Made by a program: the position numbers and the translations under genes. Below are positions 1 to 10,668 of a stretch of DNA of 64,000 nucleotides, piece after piece (the stretch's first letter is position 1; each line of letters opens with the position of its first letter). Origin of the DNA: Coriaria nepalensis (Eukaryota; Streptophyta; Magnoliopsida; Cucurbitales; Coriariaceae); contig CP114489.1 in assembly GCA_027186245.1 (NCBI GenBank), positions 441,501 to 505,500 of the forward strand, given 5' to 3'. The notes beneath the pieces were generated by a model that was not told where the DNA came from, did not search any database, and worked only from the letters and a program-made list of their open reading frames with translations.

Positions 1-228
1 GAAAACAGCAACTTTTTCAGGGGTCTGTTGTATTGGAACATCAGAAAAAAAATGATATTTTTGTAAGCAAACAGTCTGAGCAGAAAGCAGTAATTCAATG
101 TAATTTTGATTGATGGAAAATCAAAGGTAATATTATGATCTAAAATCACTTGTAATGAATACTACAGAGCAGTATTAGGGCAAAAATTTACCCCTAATCA
201 CACAATTATCTTCATTTAAGTCTGTCTC
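1..228. other. Spacer at window start
   Basis: AT-rich sequence downstream of the minus-strand gene that stops at 229. It probably contains that gene's 3' UTR. I see no other gene. Confidence 0.4.
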
Positions 229-852
229 TCAAAAGGAATTAGCAACAAGTATTGCTTGCCTACACCTTGCTTTTGCCTGTTCCAGCCTCTCACTCAAAGT
301 GTCTTCCTTGACAGCAGCATTAACCATAGCCAAATCCATCTCCATCAACCTCAAGACCCTAAACAACTCAGTCACCAACCTATCCTCCACTTTCCCTTCA
401 TCTCTCAGAATCTCTGCTTCCTCTCTTGCCCTCTCTGCAACTATCTCCCCAGTTTTAGCAAGCAGCTTTGTGGACCCAAATTCTCTTCCCATTAAGTCTT
501 CCAACTTCTCCAAAAAGTCCATAATCACCCACCCAACTGGCTTCTCTAGCTTGATCTCTTTGGTCCTCTTCCATCCAATTTCGAAGTTTGGAGGCTCTGG
601 TTTCACAAGCTCTGTTCTGGACTTTCTTTCTCTGATTATTTCTGACCTTCTCCTCTTTTCAATGGGGAAAGTCTCTGATGTGTTTAGCGTGCTGTGGTTT
701 GGGTCTGGAGATGGGAATTCTGCTTCTGGGATTGAGTTGGAATTAGTGCAGTTAATGGAAAAGTTTCTTCTTCTTCTAATCAGTTTTTGAGACTGGGGGG
801 AACATTTTAATGGGTTTGGAGGAGAAATCAGCTGGAGAAGTGTAGAAGCCAT
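229..852 (-). CDS. Conserved plant protein of unknown function, probably plastid-targeted
   Basis: Single-exon reading frame of 207 residues. I chose the start MASTLLQL (852) because what follows looks like a chloroplast transit peptide: about 40 residues rich in Ser, Pro, Lys and Arg with few acidic residues. An in-frame Met further upstream (930) would add a run of Phe and Leu and is more likely 5' UTR. The C-terminal half is charged and helical, with a motif around EKPVGWVIMDFLEKLEDLMG and then a long Glu/Arg-rich helix (about residues 120-200). I recognise no catalytic motif and no named family. The gene is divergent to FIE, sharing a 266-bp promoter with two G-boxes. Function unknown. 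Confidence 0.75.
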   Translation of the reverse strand: MASTLLQLISPPNPLKCSPQSQKLIRRRRNFSINCTNSNSIPEAEFPSPDPNHSTLNTSETFPIEKRRRSEIIRERKSRTELVKPEPPNFEIGWKRTKEIKLEKPVGWVIMDFLEKLEDLMGREFGSTKLLAKTGEIVAERAREEAEILRDEGKVEDRLVTELFRVLRLMEMDLAMVNAAVKEDTLSERLEQAKARCRQAILVANSF

Positions 853-1118
853 GAATGCACAGTGTGGAACTGGAAGTAAAACGACGAAGAGGAAGAAGAA
901 GAAGAAGATAAGATTAAAACAGACATGCAACGATAAAAACGACGTACTATCCGCTACCTAAATTGCACGTGATAGTCACGTGCTCGTTTAAACGGTATGG
1001 GCTACTTTCTTCTGGGCTCTGAATTATGATCGACCCATATTCCCTCCGTTACACACGTCAGCATTTCCCGCTACGATCTCGTCTCCTCTCCCGCTAAGGT
1101 CTTTTACTCTTCTTTCCC
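853..1118. promoter_or_regulatory. Bidirectional promoter with two G-boxes
   Basis: The 266 bp between the divergent ATGs of the plastid-type gene and FIE must hold both promoters and both 5' UTRs. Two CACGTG palindromes lie at 966-971 and 977-982, 11 bp apart start to start, which is about one helical turn. This is a classic G-box (bZIP/bHLH) arrangement. No clear TATA box is seen on either strand. Confidence 0.6.
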
Positions 1119-3625
1119 ATGGCGAAGGTCGCACTAGGGTGCGAACCAGTCGTGGGCTCGCTTACGCCGTCGAAGAAGAAGGATTACAGAGCCACCAACC
1201 GGCTTCAAGAGGGCAAGCGACCTCTCTACGCTATCGTTTTCAACTTCATCGATTCCCGCTACTTCAACGTCTTCGCCACCGTCGGCGGCAACCGGGTCAG
1301 TACTTCACCTCCATACAAAACTTGTGTTTTCTTCAGACCAAACTGTTTATACTTTCTTTAATTTCAGTTTACTTGACATTTCACACTCTATCTGTCTATT
1401 TTATTTCTCTGTAGACTGAATATCACACTGTTCCTTAAATTTGTTCTCCTTTCAGGTGACAGTTTATCAATGTCTTGATGGTGGTGTTATAGCTGTACTG
1501 CAGTCATACATTGATGAAGATGTTAGTATCAATAATTCCACCTGATTTTACCACCTTAGTATGAAAAACCTAGAGTAGCTGTTTTTTTAAAACTTCCATC
1601 TTATTTGTAGATCAGAAGGATGAGTCCTTTTACACTGTGAGTTGGGCTTGCCGAATAGATGGAACTCCACTTGTTATTGTTGGAGGAATCAATGGAATAC
1701 TCCGTGTAATTGATGCTGGAACAGAGAAAATACACAAGGTAAAGAAAATACTTTATACGTAATATTAAATTGGTAGCAATGATTTTTACCCTTCTGCCCC
1801 TGATCTGCTTTTGAATTTGCAGAGTTTTGTTGGCCATGGTGACTCTATAAATGAGATCAGGACTCAGCCACTGAAACCATCACTTGTAATCTCTGCCAGC
1901 AAAGTAAGTAGACAGCACACTTATTTTCCTTGAGTCTTTCTTTTTCTCTTACTTTTTATTTAACTCCAAATGCGTGTTAAAAAATGTTCAGGATGAATCT
2001 GTTCGGCTATGGAATGTTCATACAGGGATATGCATTTTGGTATTTGCCGGAGCTGGGGGTCATCGTAATGAGGTCTTGAGTGTGGTAACTACTATAATCA
2101 GCTCTTTCCGTCTCTTAGAGATAGGTTAAAGTGGGGATATATAGATGTAATTGTTGTTTGGAATTATGAATATTAACTCCTAATCTACCAACTTTATGTT
2201 TGCTTCTTAAAGGACTTCCATCTGTCGGACATATATCGAATTGCTAGCTGCGGTATGGATAATACTGTCAAAATTTGGTCAATGAAAGGTGAGACACTAC
2301 CACTATCATTCCAAATTGTCAATTCTTTTATAATAATTTAAGCAGTCGGACCGTGCTAAAGGGGGAGGGAATTTGAAAGCAAGAGAATATATTTTCAATA
2401 TTGTTTAAAGAAAATATCAGTTTAACAGAAAATAGCAGTTTATCTTGTTTAAGATTTATTTCCACCTGATCTTTCTTCAGAGTTTTGGACATACGTGGAA
2501 AAATCGTTTACCTGGACGGATCTTCCATCAAAATTCCCCACTAAATATGTACAATTTCCCGTAAGTATCAGTCTATTTCTTATGTCAATTCAGAATCTAA
2601 TGCATTTCAGATTCTTGAGATAGCTTTGATATTTCAGGTGTTCATAGCTTCAGTTCATTCAAACTATGTTGATTGCAATAGATGGCTCGGTGATTTCATC
2701 CTCTCCAAGGTAATATATCTTGTTACAGAACACCTTTTGTTGATAAGAAATCGTATGCATGTTAGTAATTATGCTTTGTTATAGTGGATGATTTTGTGCA
2801 TTCACAGAGTGTTGACAATGAAATAGTACTGTGGGAGCCTAAAATGAAGGAACAGTCACCTGGAGAGGTTCTTATTCCTCAACCTTCTTTCACAAATGAA
2901 ACACAAATCTTTTGGATTTCAAAAGATTATAATTGCCCTTGATCTACTCGTCAAATCATTAAGAATACAAAACTATCAATGATTTCTGTGTAGGGTACTG
3001 TTGACATTCTTCAGAAATACCCTGTTCCAGAATGTGATATTTGGTTCATCAAGTTTTCATATGATTTCCATTACAACACGGCTGCTATAGGTTATTAAAT
3101 TCTGTATTAAATATCCTTCTTGTAGCTTTATATCAATTATATATTTTGAGTTATATGAAGTAACCAGTTCGCAGATATCTCACTCTATCTTGTATTTTTC
3201 CCTTCAGGGAACAGGGAAGGCAAGATTTTTGTTTGGGAACTACAATCTAGCCCCCCTGTCCTTATTGCTAGGTTTGTTTGTTTCGAACTTTTTCATTGCC
3301 AACTTTCTAACAGTATTGTAAGCATTTTATGTTCATTGTCTTGTACCTCTTCTAGGCTCTCACACGCTCAATCAAAATCGCCCATCAGGCAGACTGCCAT
3401 GTCCTTTGATGGAAGGTGCCTTTACTTGATAAAACTTTTATAGATTCTTATCTCCTTTCCATTATTCATTTAAACCAAAAAAATAAAATAAAATAAAAAC
3501 AATTGAAAGTTAAGATATAAAAAACATGCACTATCTATTTATGTATCAGTACAATCCTCAGCTGTTGTGAAGATGGCACAATTTGGCGATGGGATGCAAT
3601 ACTTGCTTCAGCTTCGGCATCTTAA
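1119..3625 (+). CDS. FIE: Polycomb WD40 protein FIE (ESC homologue)
   Basis: WD40 beta-propeller core subunit of PRC2, which supports H3K27 trimethylation and represses endosperm development before fertilisation. Thirteen exons: 1119-1295, 1456-1521, 1616-1738, 1823-1903, 1992-2084, 2213-2288, 2481-2560, 2638-2709, 2808-2867, 2994-3090, 3208-3271, 3356-3415, 3550-3625. They join in frame to 374 residues, close to Arabidopsis FIE (369). Matching hallmarks are VGSLTPSKKKDY at the N-terminus, GHGDSINEIRTQPLKPS, SKDESVRLWNVHTGICI, FAGAGGHRNEVLSVDFH, SMKEFWTYVEKSFTWTD and EDGTIWRWDA at the end. Exon 3 must use the second AG of TAGATCAG to stay in frame. The gene looks intact. Confidence 0.95.
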
Positions 3626-5458
3626 GATTATGCAGATCACCTAAAAGAGGCAAGCTTTTATCAAAAGCTCATTTAGCATCTAATTTAAGGTTGGTTATTG
3701 CTAGCACTTGTGGCTTCTTAGAATTGAATCCGAAGCTTAGAATATAGATTGGATTTCAATGGAGGTATATGAGAAGCTTAGAATATAGACAAATCAGTTG
3801 TTTAATTTGGGCCCGTCACGACCCATATTTTAGCCCATTTTGGCCCATTAGTAAGCTTAAAGTCCTCATGAGACATCGATATATGTTTCTTTTTCTGCAA
3901 GACAGAAACAGAGTAGTTGTCGTTAAGAAGGAATAGTCGGAGAAAAAGAAGGGGAAAAAAAAAGAATGAAAAAGAATGAAAGGTAAGGTATAAATACTAT
4001 TTTTTTGCTTTAGAGTTTGGATTAGAACACTAAAAGGAGGCACTAAATGTAAGAATCAATTCACAAAACCCAGAAACCAACCAATCCCATTTCAACACCT
4101 TTGATTTTGTTAATTTAGTGATTCAATCTCTTTTTCCTTTTTCATTATGACCAACCTACTCCTCATTAAACAAATAAATTTCCACCACCTGAATTTTAAT
4201 TTCTTAATTAACTTGTAATTTGAAATAACACGCACTTGAAATCATGTCATGAATAGACGGAAGATTAGATGGCGTATGCTTGAGAGCCAAGAAAAAAGAA
4301 GAAGATGAAACTTGCAAAAGAAGCCTTGAATCCTTCCTTAATTGCTTACTGGATTAGAATTCAATCCGTGTACTGTATGATTTTACATTTTTCTTTTTCA
4401 TCTAAAGTATAATTATTCTGTTAATTTGATTAACACAAATAAATATCGTTTTATTGGATATTAAATTATTTACCGATAATTAAATTATTATTGAGTATCA
4501 AATAAATATCGTTTTTCAAGTGTTCATGAAATGCATGCACCGATTAATTATTTCGTAATTAACGCTAATTATAGATTAATTATTAAATTTTATAATAATA
4601 ATTTGTTTATTATTGTTACTGATAGATGACAGCCTTGAGAAAATGATTAGACGTGTGTTGGGATTTGTCGTCCCTGGTTTTCAGTTCAACTACGAAAGAA
4701 AATCAAATTCCCCAACCAAAACCCAATCTTCTTCAATCTTAATTCTTTTAGATTTTTTTTAGATTTGTTTTCCATTATTTTATTTTCCCAGCAGAGAGGG
4801 AAAAAAAGTACTCTTCTTCATTATCCAAATCCTCCTTCTCTCTCTGTCTGTCTGTCTCTCTGTCTCTCTTCTGATCCCTCCCTCTTTTCTGGCGATACAG
4901 TCCTATATCATAGCTTTGATTTGATCATTCAATTCGTTTGCGATCCAAAAGGATCAATAATTTTTTCGCGGGTTTTTTTTTTATTTCGCAGCTATTATTA
5001 TTTTTATCGTGAAAAGCTCGGAACTTGGTCGAAGAAAATCAGCCAAGGTTTTGAGAGTTCCTTTTTGTTGTTTCTATTAAGAGAAATTTTGGTTGTTTCT
5101 GTAGCAGTTCGCAGTTTTCATTGCTATTTTTTTTCTCTCTCTTTTGTTTGTCTTTGCGAAAAAAACTGGAGGAGGTAGTGAAACACGACGTGGAGACTGA
5201 AAATTAATAATCGAATTAAATTTATTTTTTGGGTGTTTGTTCAAGTTTGGCTTTTGCTAAATATTGATGGAGATGGAGCCATCTGGAACTTGAAGGTTTA
5301 TTCCGAATGGGGACTGTTTCTTTCTTAATTGTGGTCGGTGGGGCTTGAAGGAAAAGAAAAGAAACAGCATTCCTAGTGTTATGATTGGAGTCGAAGTTAG
5401 AGAATTGGTGATTTCTTTGAATTGGATATTGATTGTTTTGCTATATTTGTTCGTGGGG
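3626..5458 (+). other. FIE to ATG18f spacer and ATG18f 5' region
   Basis: Holds the FIE 3' UTR and then AT-rich DNA. At 3808-3850 there is a small cluster of GCCCA/GGCCCA boxes. A CT-rich tract (about 4834-4880, TCTCTC and CTGT repeats) followed by T-rich sequence is typical of a plant 5' leader and probably belongs to the ATG18f transcript. The frame is open from 5345 into ATG18f. An in-frame ATG at 5381 would add a hydrophobic stretch and is unlikely to be the main start. Confidence 0.4.
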
Positions 5459-8400
5459 ATGAAGAATGATGAATCCCAGAAGCAGCAGCAGCAGCAACAG
5501 CAGGGTGTTGGGCCTCGTTCTGGCCGGACCAACGGGTTTATCTCGAACTCTTTTCGGGCTTTTTCAAGCTACTTGAGGATTGTATCGTCTGGTGCTTCTT
5601 CTGTGGCCCGGTCAACTGCCTCTGTGGCATCTTCAATTGTGGATAAGGATGATGATACCAATTGCGACCAGGTATGAGCTTCACTGAGTCAACTTAGGTA
5701 TAAACTTTTAGGGAGTGTTTTCTATAGTTCATTGATGGTACGATTTTTATGTGCTTGATCGATGAGATGATGAACTCGTGCTATGGGTTGAATTTTACTC
5801 TTGTGGAAAACGGAGAATCAACCAATTAAAACTTTTTTTTTTTGGGGAAGTTTATTGAATATAGATAAGACTCTATTTAATATACTGATGGGAAGTAAAT
5901 ATGCCTTTTCAAGTACGGATATCATGGCATTGGATTTTTTGTATGCAATTGGTTTATCTCAAATTCATGCAATGTGTAAATGTGGCTTAATATGCTGATG
6001 GGAAGTAAATATGCCTTTTCAAGTACGGATATCATGGCATTGGATTTTTTGTATGTAATTGGTTTATCTCAAATTCATGCAATGTGTAAATGTGGCGAGA
6101 AATGAACTCGTGTAGCAATCATGTTTTCTTCATGAAAAACATGTGGTTGTTTTGATAAAATCAAAGTTGGACTTGAAGATGTTTGGTAATTTATTAATGT
6201 AGCTTATTTGTTTTTGTGATTGAATTCTTTTAAATGCGAGAAAACATAATCTTTGAATTTGAGGTATATGTTAGAAATGTATTGAAGACACTGCCCATCC
6301 CACGTGTTTTTAAGGCCTGAATTTAGCTCCTCTTTTTGTTTTTTGGTTATTATTATACTCTTTCGGTGCTTTTCAGTTTTGTAATTGAGGAATTGTTTTG
6401 AGTGCGTGCAAAATGAATGTCATTCATCATGATCTAATTGGCTATTATAAACTAATTAAATGATTTTATCTATCTAGTACGGAAAATTTGAATGGATTTC
6501 CCTTTTGAGACCTGTGAAAAATTGATTTATCTCTTGTTGCCTTTCCAGTAAATACCTCTCTGAAATTGTTTGAATCTCATCTACCTTTGGTCTGATTTTA
6601 GCCTCTTCTTTCTTCATATTCTTCCAACTTGTCCTAGCCCCCATTTTCTTTTTTACTTTCTCTCCACTGAAAAATGGTACTTCTACTAGCAAAGTTGAAG
6701 TATCAATAATGTCTCTCTACATAATCTTATTTTTCTAAACTTTAAAGGTGAACTGGGCTGGGTTTGACAAGTTAGAGAGCGAGGGATGTTCCGCTCGGCG
6801 AGTACTTCTATTGGGCTATCAGTCTGGATTCCAAGTTTGGGATGTTGAAGAAGCAAATAACGTCCGAGACTTAGTTTCCAAACATGATGGTCCTGTTTCA
6901 TTCATGCAAATGTTGCCAAGACCAGCTTTGTCAAGGAAATCAGACGATCGTCTTCTAGAAAGTCGACCATTGCTTGTACTCTGTGCTGATGTATCTGTTT
7001 CTACTGGTTTTAACCTTCAGGATGGGTTGTCAACTCCAGGCAATGTGGCTATTTCAAATGGCCTTGACGTCTCCAATGGTAGTTTTTCGCCTACTATTGT
7101 TCGGTTTTATTCCCTGAGATCTCAGTCTTATGTTCATGAGGTCAAGTTCAGATCAGCTGCTTATTGTGTAAGGTGCAGCTCTCGAGTCGTTGCCATTTCT
7201 CAAGCAGCTCAGGTATGTTTACCTATTCTGTGACGTCCTTATCTTCGGACGAACTTGAGTTTTGGAGGTCCAATCTGTAGTTTAGACACAAGCTGCAGTT
7301 TAAGACAGTCAACCAAGTGATAGTTTAATGAGTATTAATACTTTGTATTACAGATACACTGCTTCAATTCTCTGTCCTTAGAGAGGGAATATACGATTCT
7401 TACAAATCCTATTGTCACGGGATATCCTGGTTCCGGGATTGGCTACGGACCTCTAGCGGTGGGCCCCAGATGGCTGGCTTACAGTGGAAGTCCAACCGTC
7501 ACCTCCAATTCAGGGCGTGTAATCCCACAACATCTGACAAATTCTGCAAGCCTTCCTGGTTTTTCTCAAAATGGAGGCTTAGTTGCCCACTATGCTAAAG
7601 AATCAAGTAAGCAACTTGCTGCTGGAATAATGAGCTTGGGTGATATGGGATATAGGAAGCTCTCAAGGTACTGCTCCGAGCTTTTACCTGACAGTAATAA
7701 TATTTCACAATCAGGGACTCGTTTGAAGGCCAATGGAACTCTTAATGGCCATTTGACCGATTCAGATAATGTTGGAATGGTACATTTTCTTCTTCTCTTT
7801 GCTTTCTCTAATCATTATTTGGTATTAGTGAGATTATTGGATTTTCTTAATTTATATGTTTTGGGTCGTCAGGTTATTGTCCGGGATATCGTCAGAAGAG
7901 CTGTTATCGCACAATTCAGGGCCCACAAGAGTCCTATTTCGGCATTATGCTTCGATCCTAGTGGGACCCTTTTGGTAACTGCTTCTGTTCATGGTCACAA
8001 CATAAATGTCTTTAAAATTATGCCGGGTCGGTCAGGAATTTCCTCAACATCTCCTGCCACAGCTTCTTGTATTCATCTTTACAGACTGCAGCGTGGACTG
8101 ACAAATGCAGTAAGCGCTGCCAAAAGATAATTTCAACTTTACTCATTATATATGCTTTTCACATCAATAATTTTCCTGACTTCAACTTTTGTCTTTTCTC
8201 ATCAGGTCATCCGTGACATTAGTTTTAGTGATGACAGCAACTGGATAATGATCAGTTCCTCTAGGGGCACAAGCCATTTGTTCACTTTAAACCCTATTGG
8301 AGGATCGGTCAACTTTCATTCTGCGGATCCTAGTTTTACGGCAAAAAATGGTGGGTTCGGTGTCACAACTGAGCCACCAGCCCACGGCCAACCTACTGAA

Positions 8401-9585
8401 CTGGGCCTTATTGCCACGGGCCCTCCTGTCACTCTTTCTGCTGTGAGCAGAATACGTAGCAGAAACAATGGATGGACCAGTACTGTGACCTGTGCAGCTG
8501 CAGCAGCAACTGGAAGGATTAGTTCCCTACCTGGGGCTATTGCCTCATCTTTTCATAATTGCAAGATTGATGATGCTTTATATGGGGATAATGGCTCTTT
8601 ATCAAAGGCTAAGTTTCATCTTCTGGTCTTTTCCCCTTCTGGTAGTATGATCCAATATGCTTTGAGAATCAGCTTAGATTCATCAATGATGGACTTGGGT
8701 GGATTAAACACTGCTCACGAAATAGCAGGTCTAGAGTGTGATGCCAGATTAGGGGTTGAAGCTATTCAGAAATGGAATATATGTCAGAAGCAAAACCGTA
8801 GGGAGGTAGAAGATAACATTGACATATATGGTGATAATAAACACTTTGAAGTGAAGGAAAAACCAAAGATTAGCATGGATGAGAAATATCATTTGTATAT
8901 GTCGGAAGCTGAACTGCAAATGCATGAACAACTGACCCCACTGTGGGCAAACCCCGAGGTTTTTTTTTTCTTATTAAATGTTTTTATTAACTTCTTGAAT
9001 AGGGCAAGGTTTGGTTTCATAAGTTGTTCTGACTACACGCATTTGTTTTATTTCCTTCCAGCTATCTTTCCAATCGATCCAAGGAGATGGTATTGAAGTA
9101 GATGCAGAAAATAAGTTGGGAGGGGAAATTGAAATTGAAAGGATTCCCTCTCTAATGATTGAAGTGAGGTCAAAAGACTTGGTTCCTATTTACGAGTATC
9201 TTCACCCTCCTAGATTCATACAAACAAGGTACATATATAGATGGTGAAGAATTTTACATCAATCCAAATTCTCTCTCCTTTTATTTTCCACTGTTCATTC
9301 TCTGTCCTTTTCCCATGCAGTTCTCAACCTTCAGAAGGAAATAACGGACAAATGCTGGATCAGAACGGCATGGACAAGACTAGCCAAAGTACTTCTGAGA
9401 CGGCAATAGAAACCAAGGGTATCATTGTAAATAATGACGGTTTCAAAACACAGAAGACTCAACTTAAGAATGTACATAACACGGAGAGTTCGAAAATCGA
9501 GAGTCAAGTCAAGGTTGTAAATAATAACAAAGAAGGCCTTAAGATGGAGAATCATTTTGAAGACGAAGGTGATGAGTTCGATTAG
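5459..9585 (+). CDS. ATG18F: Autophagy protein of the ATG18f/g/h group (WD40 plus BCAS3 domain)
   Basis: PROPPIN-type beta-propeller protein that binds phosphoinositides at forming autophagosomes. Seven exons: 5459-5671, 6748-7212, 7354-7779, 7873-8109, 8206-8958, 9062-9228, 9321-9585, giving 841 residues. The N-terminus has a Gln-rich run, then a Ser-rich segment (NSFRAFSSYLRIVSSGASS). The propeller carries LGYQSGFQVWDVE and the blade with GHNINVFKIMPG. The phosphoinositide motif (F/L)RRG reads LQRG at residues 440-443. Exon 5 and beyond hold the BCAS3-type region of the large plant ATG18s. Its length and its position next to GAUT12 fit ATG18f better than g or h. The start MKNDES is chosen by family likeness; upstream in-frame ATGs exist. 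Confidence 0.9.
5877..6096. repeat. 110-bp tandem duplication in ATG18f intron 1
   Basis: Two adjacent 110-bp copies (5877-5986 and 5987-6096) that differ at only about two positions by eye (TATACTG/TATGCTG and GTATGCAATT/GTATGTAATT). The copies lie wholly within the large first intron of ATG18f. Confidence 0.9.
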
Positions 9586-10668
9586 AGAGGTAAAGACATA
9601 AATAACTTCTGCTTCTCTTGGTTTGAACAATTCTGAAAATGCTCCCGCCTTTTGAGGTGTTTCTTCCTTGATGAATTCAGGTATTCTTTTATTCTACTGG
9701 GAAAAAGCTTGAAATAGCAGTGTTAATATAATTATACGCCAAATTGTGGATATTAATACTAAGGTTGGGTTTTATCTCTAATGACTCTGTAAATAACAAA
9801 TTGGATGATATATTTGTCTCAATAGTACACTTTTAACATGTACACAATAGCCACCTTCTTCTTACCCATTTTCTTCTTACGGATAGGAATGTGTTTCTTT
9901 TTAAAAAAATAATTATATTATTTTTCAATATTGTTATGAAATAGTATTGGAGAAATGATCTTTAGCTACTTCAAATTTCGAACATCATGAAATGAAGAAC
10001 TACAAAATCTCAAATTTAACTCATCTAAATACTGAGAAATTTCCAACACAAGTTGTTTCTTTACTTTCTGTAGATATAGCTACAAAGGCTTCCTTTTTCT
10101 TAAATTTAAAAAAAAAAAAAAGAAAAAAAAACCCACGAGAAAGCAATAGTCTACTTGATCTTTGAAAAGACAAGCAAGGATGGCGTGGGGGTTCCTGCAT
10201 TTTCACTCCAACAGCTAACCTTGCCTAGAAGAGGAGGACGAGGGGGTCCTTTTCAATTCAGAAACCCAGTTAATGTCATGGACCAAACTCCTTTTAGACT
10301 TTAGACCAAAGAAGTAATAAAATATAGAACTTGATGAAAGCAAAGACCAAACAACTCTTTAGCTTCATCAATATTTTTGTGGCTATTTCCCCACCTCCTT
10401 CAAAACCAAGCCAACCTGAACACCTCAGCTCCATGTCTGTTTAGCTTCAACAACCCCCCCTCTTCGTCTTCATAGTATAAATCTTCCAAAAACATTGAGA
10501 CATGTAGCCCAAATACTAAGCAAGTCTAAATATAACATAGCTACACCAACCTTAAAACATTATCAAATATAGCAGATACCTATCTGGGTTCTTGCATTGC
10601 AACCCCCACTTCTTCTTTTTCTGATCATTAAGAAGGCTATCCAGATTTTTCTCTTTTCGGGGAAAAAA
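9586..10668 (+). promoter_or_regulatory. GAUT12 promoter and 5' UTR
   Basis: Spacer between ATG18f and GAUT12. A TATA-like TATAAAT lies at 10476-10482, about 190 bp before the GAUT12 ATG. Upstream and within the leader are ACCAAAC (10282-10288), ACCAAAC (10346-10352) and ACCAACC (10545-10551), which fit the secondary-wall MYB element ACC(A/T)A(A/C)(T/C). A poly-A tract lies near 10110. No gene is seen. Confidence 0.5.

Noticed and set aside
299..790. 163-residue plus-strand frame
   Set aside because: Antisense shadow of the plastid-type gene, which has the better transit peptide and charged helices.
5381..5458. Upstream in-frame ATG for ATG18f adding a hydrophobic segment
   Set aside because: Family proteins begin near MKNDES; the added segment has no counterpart.
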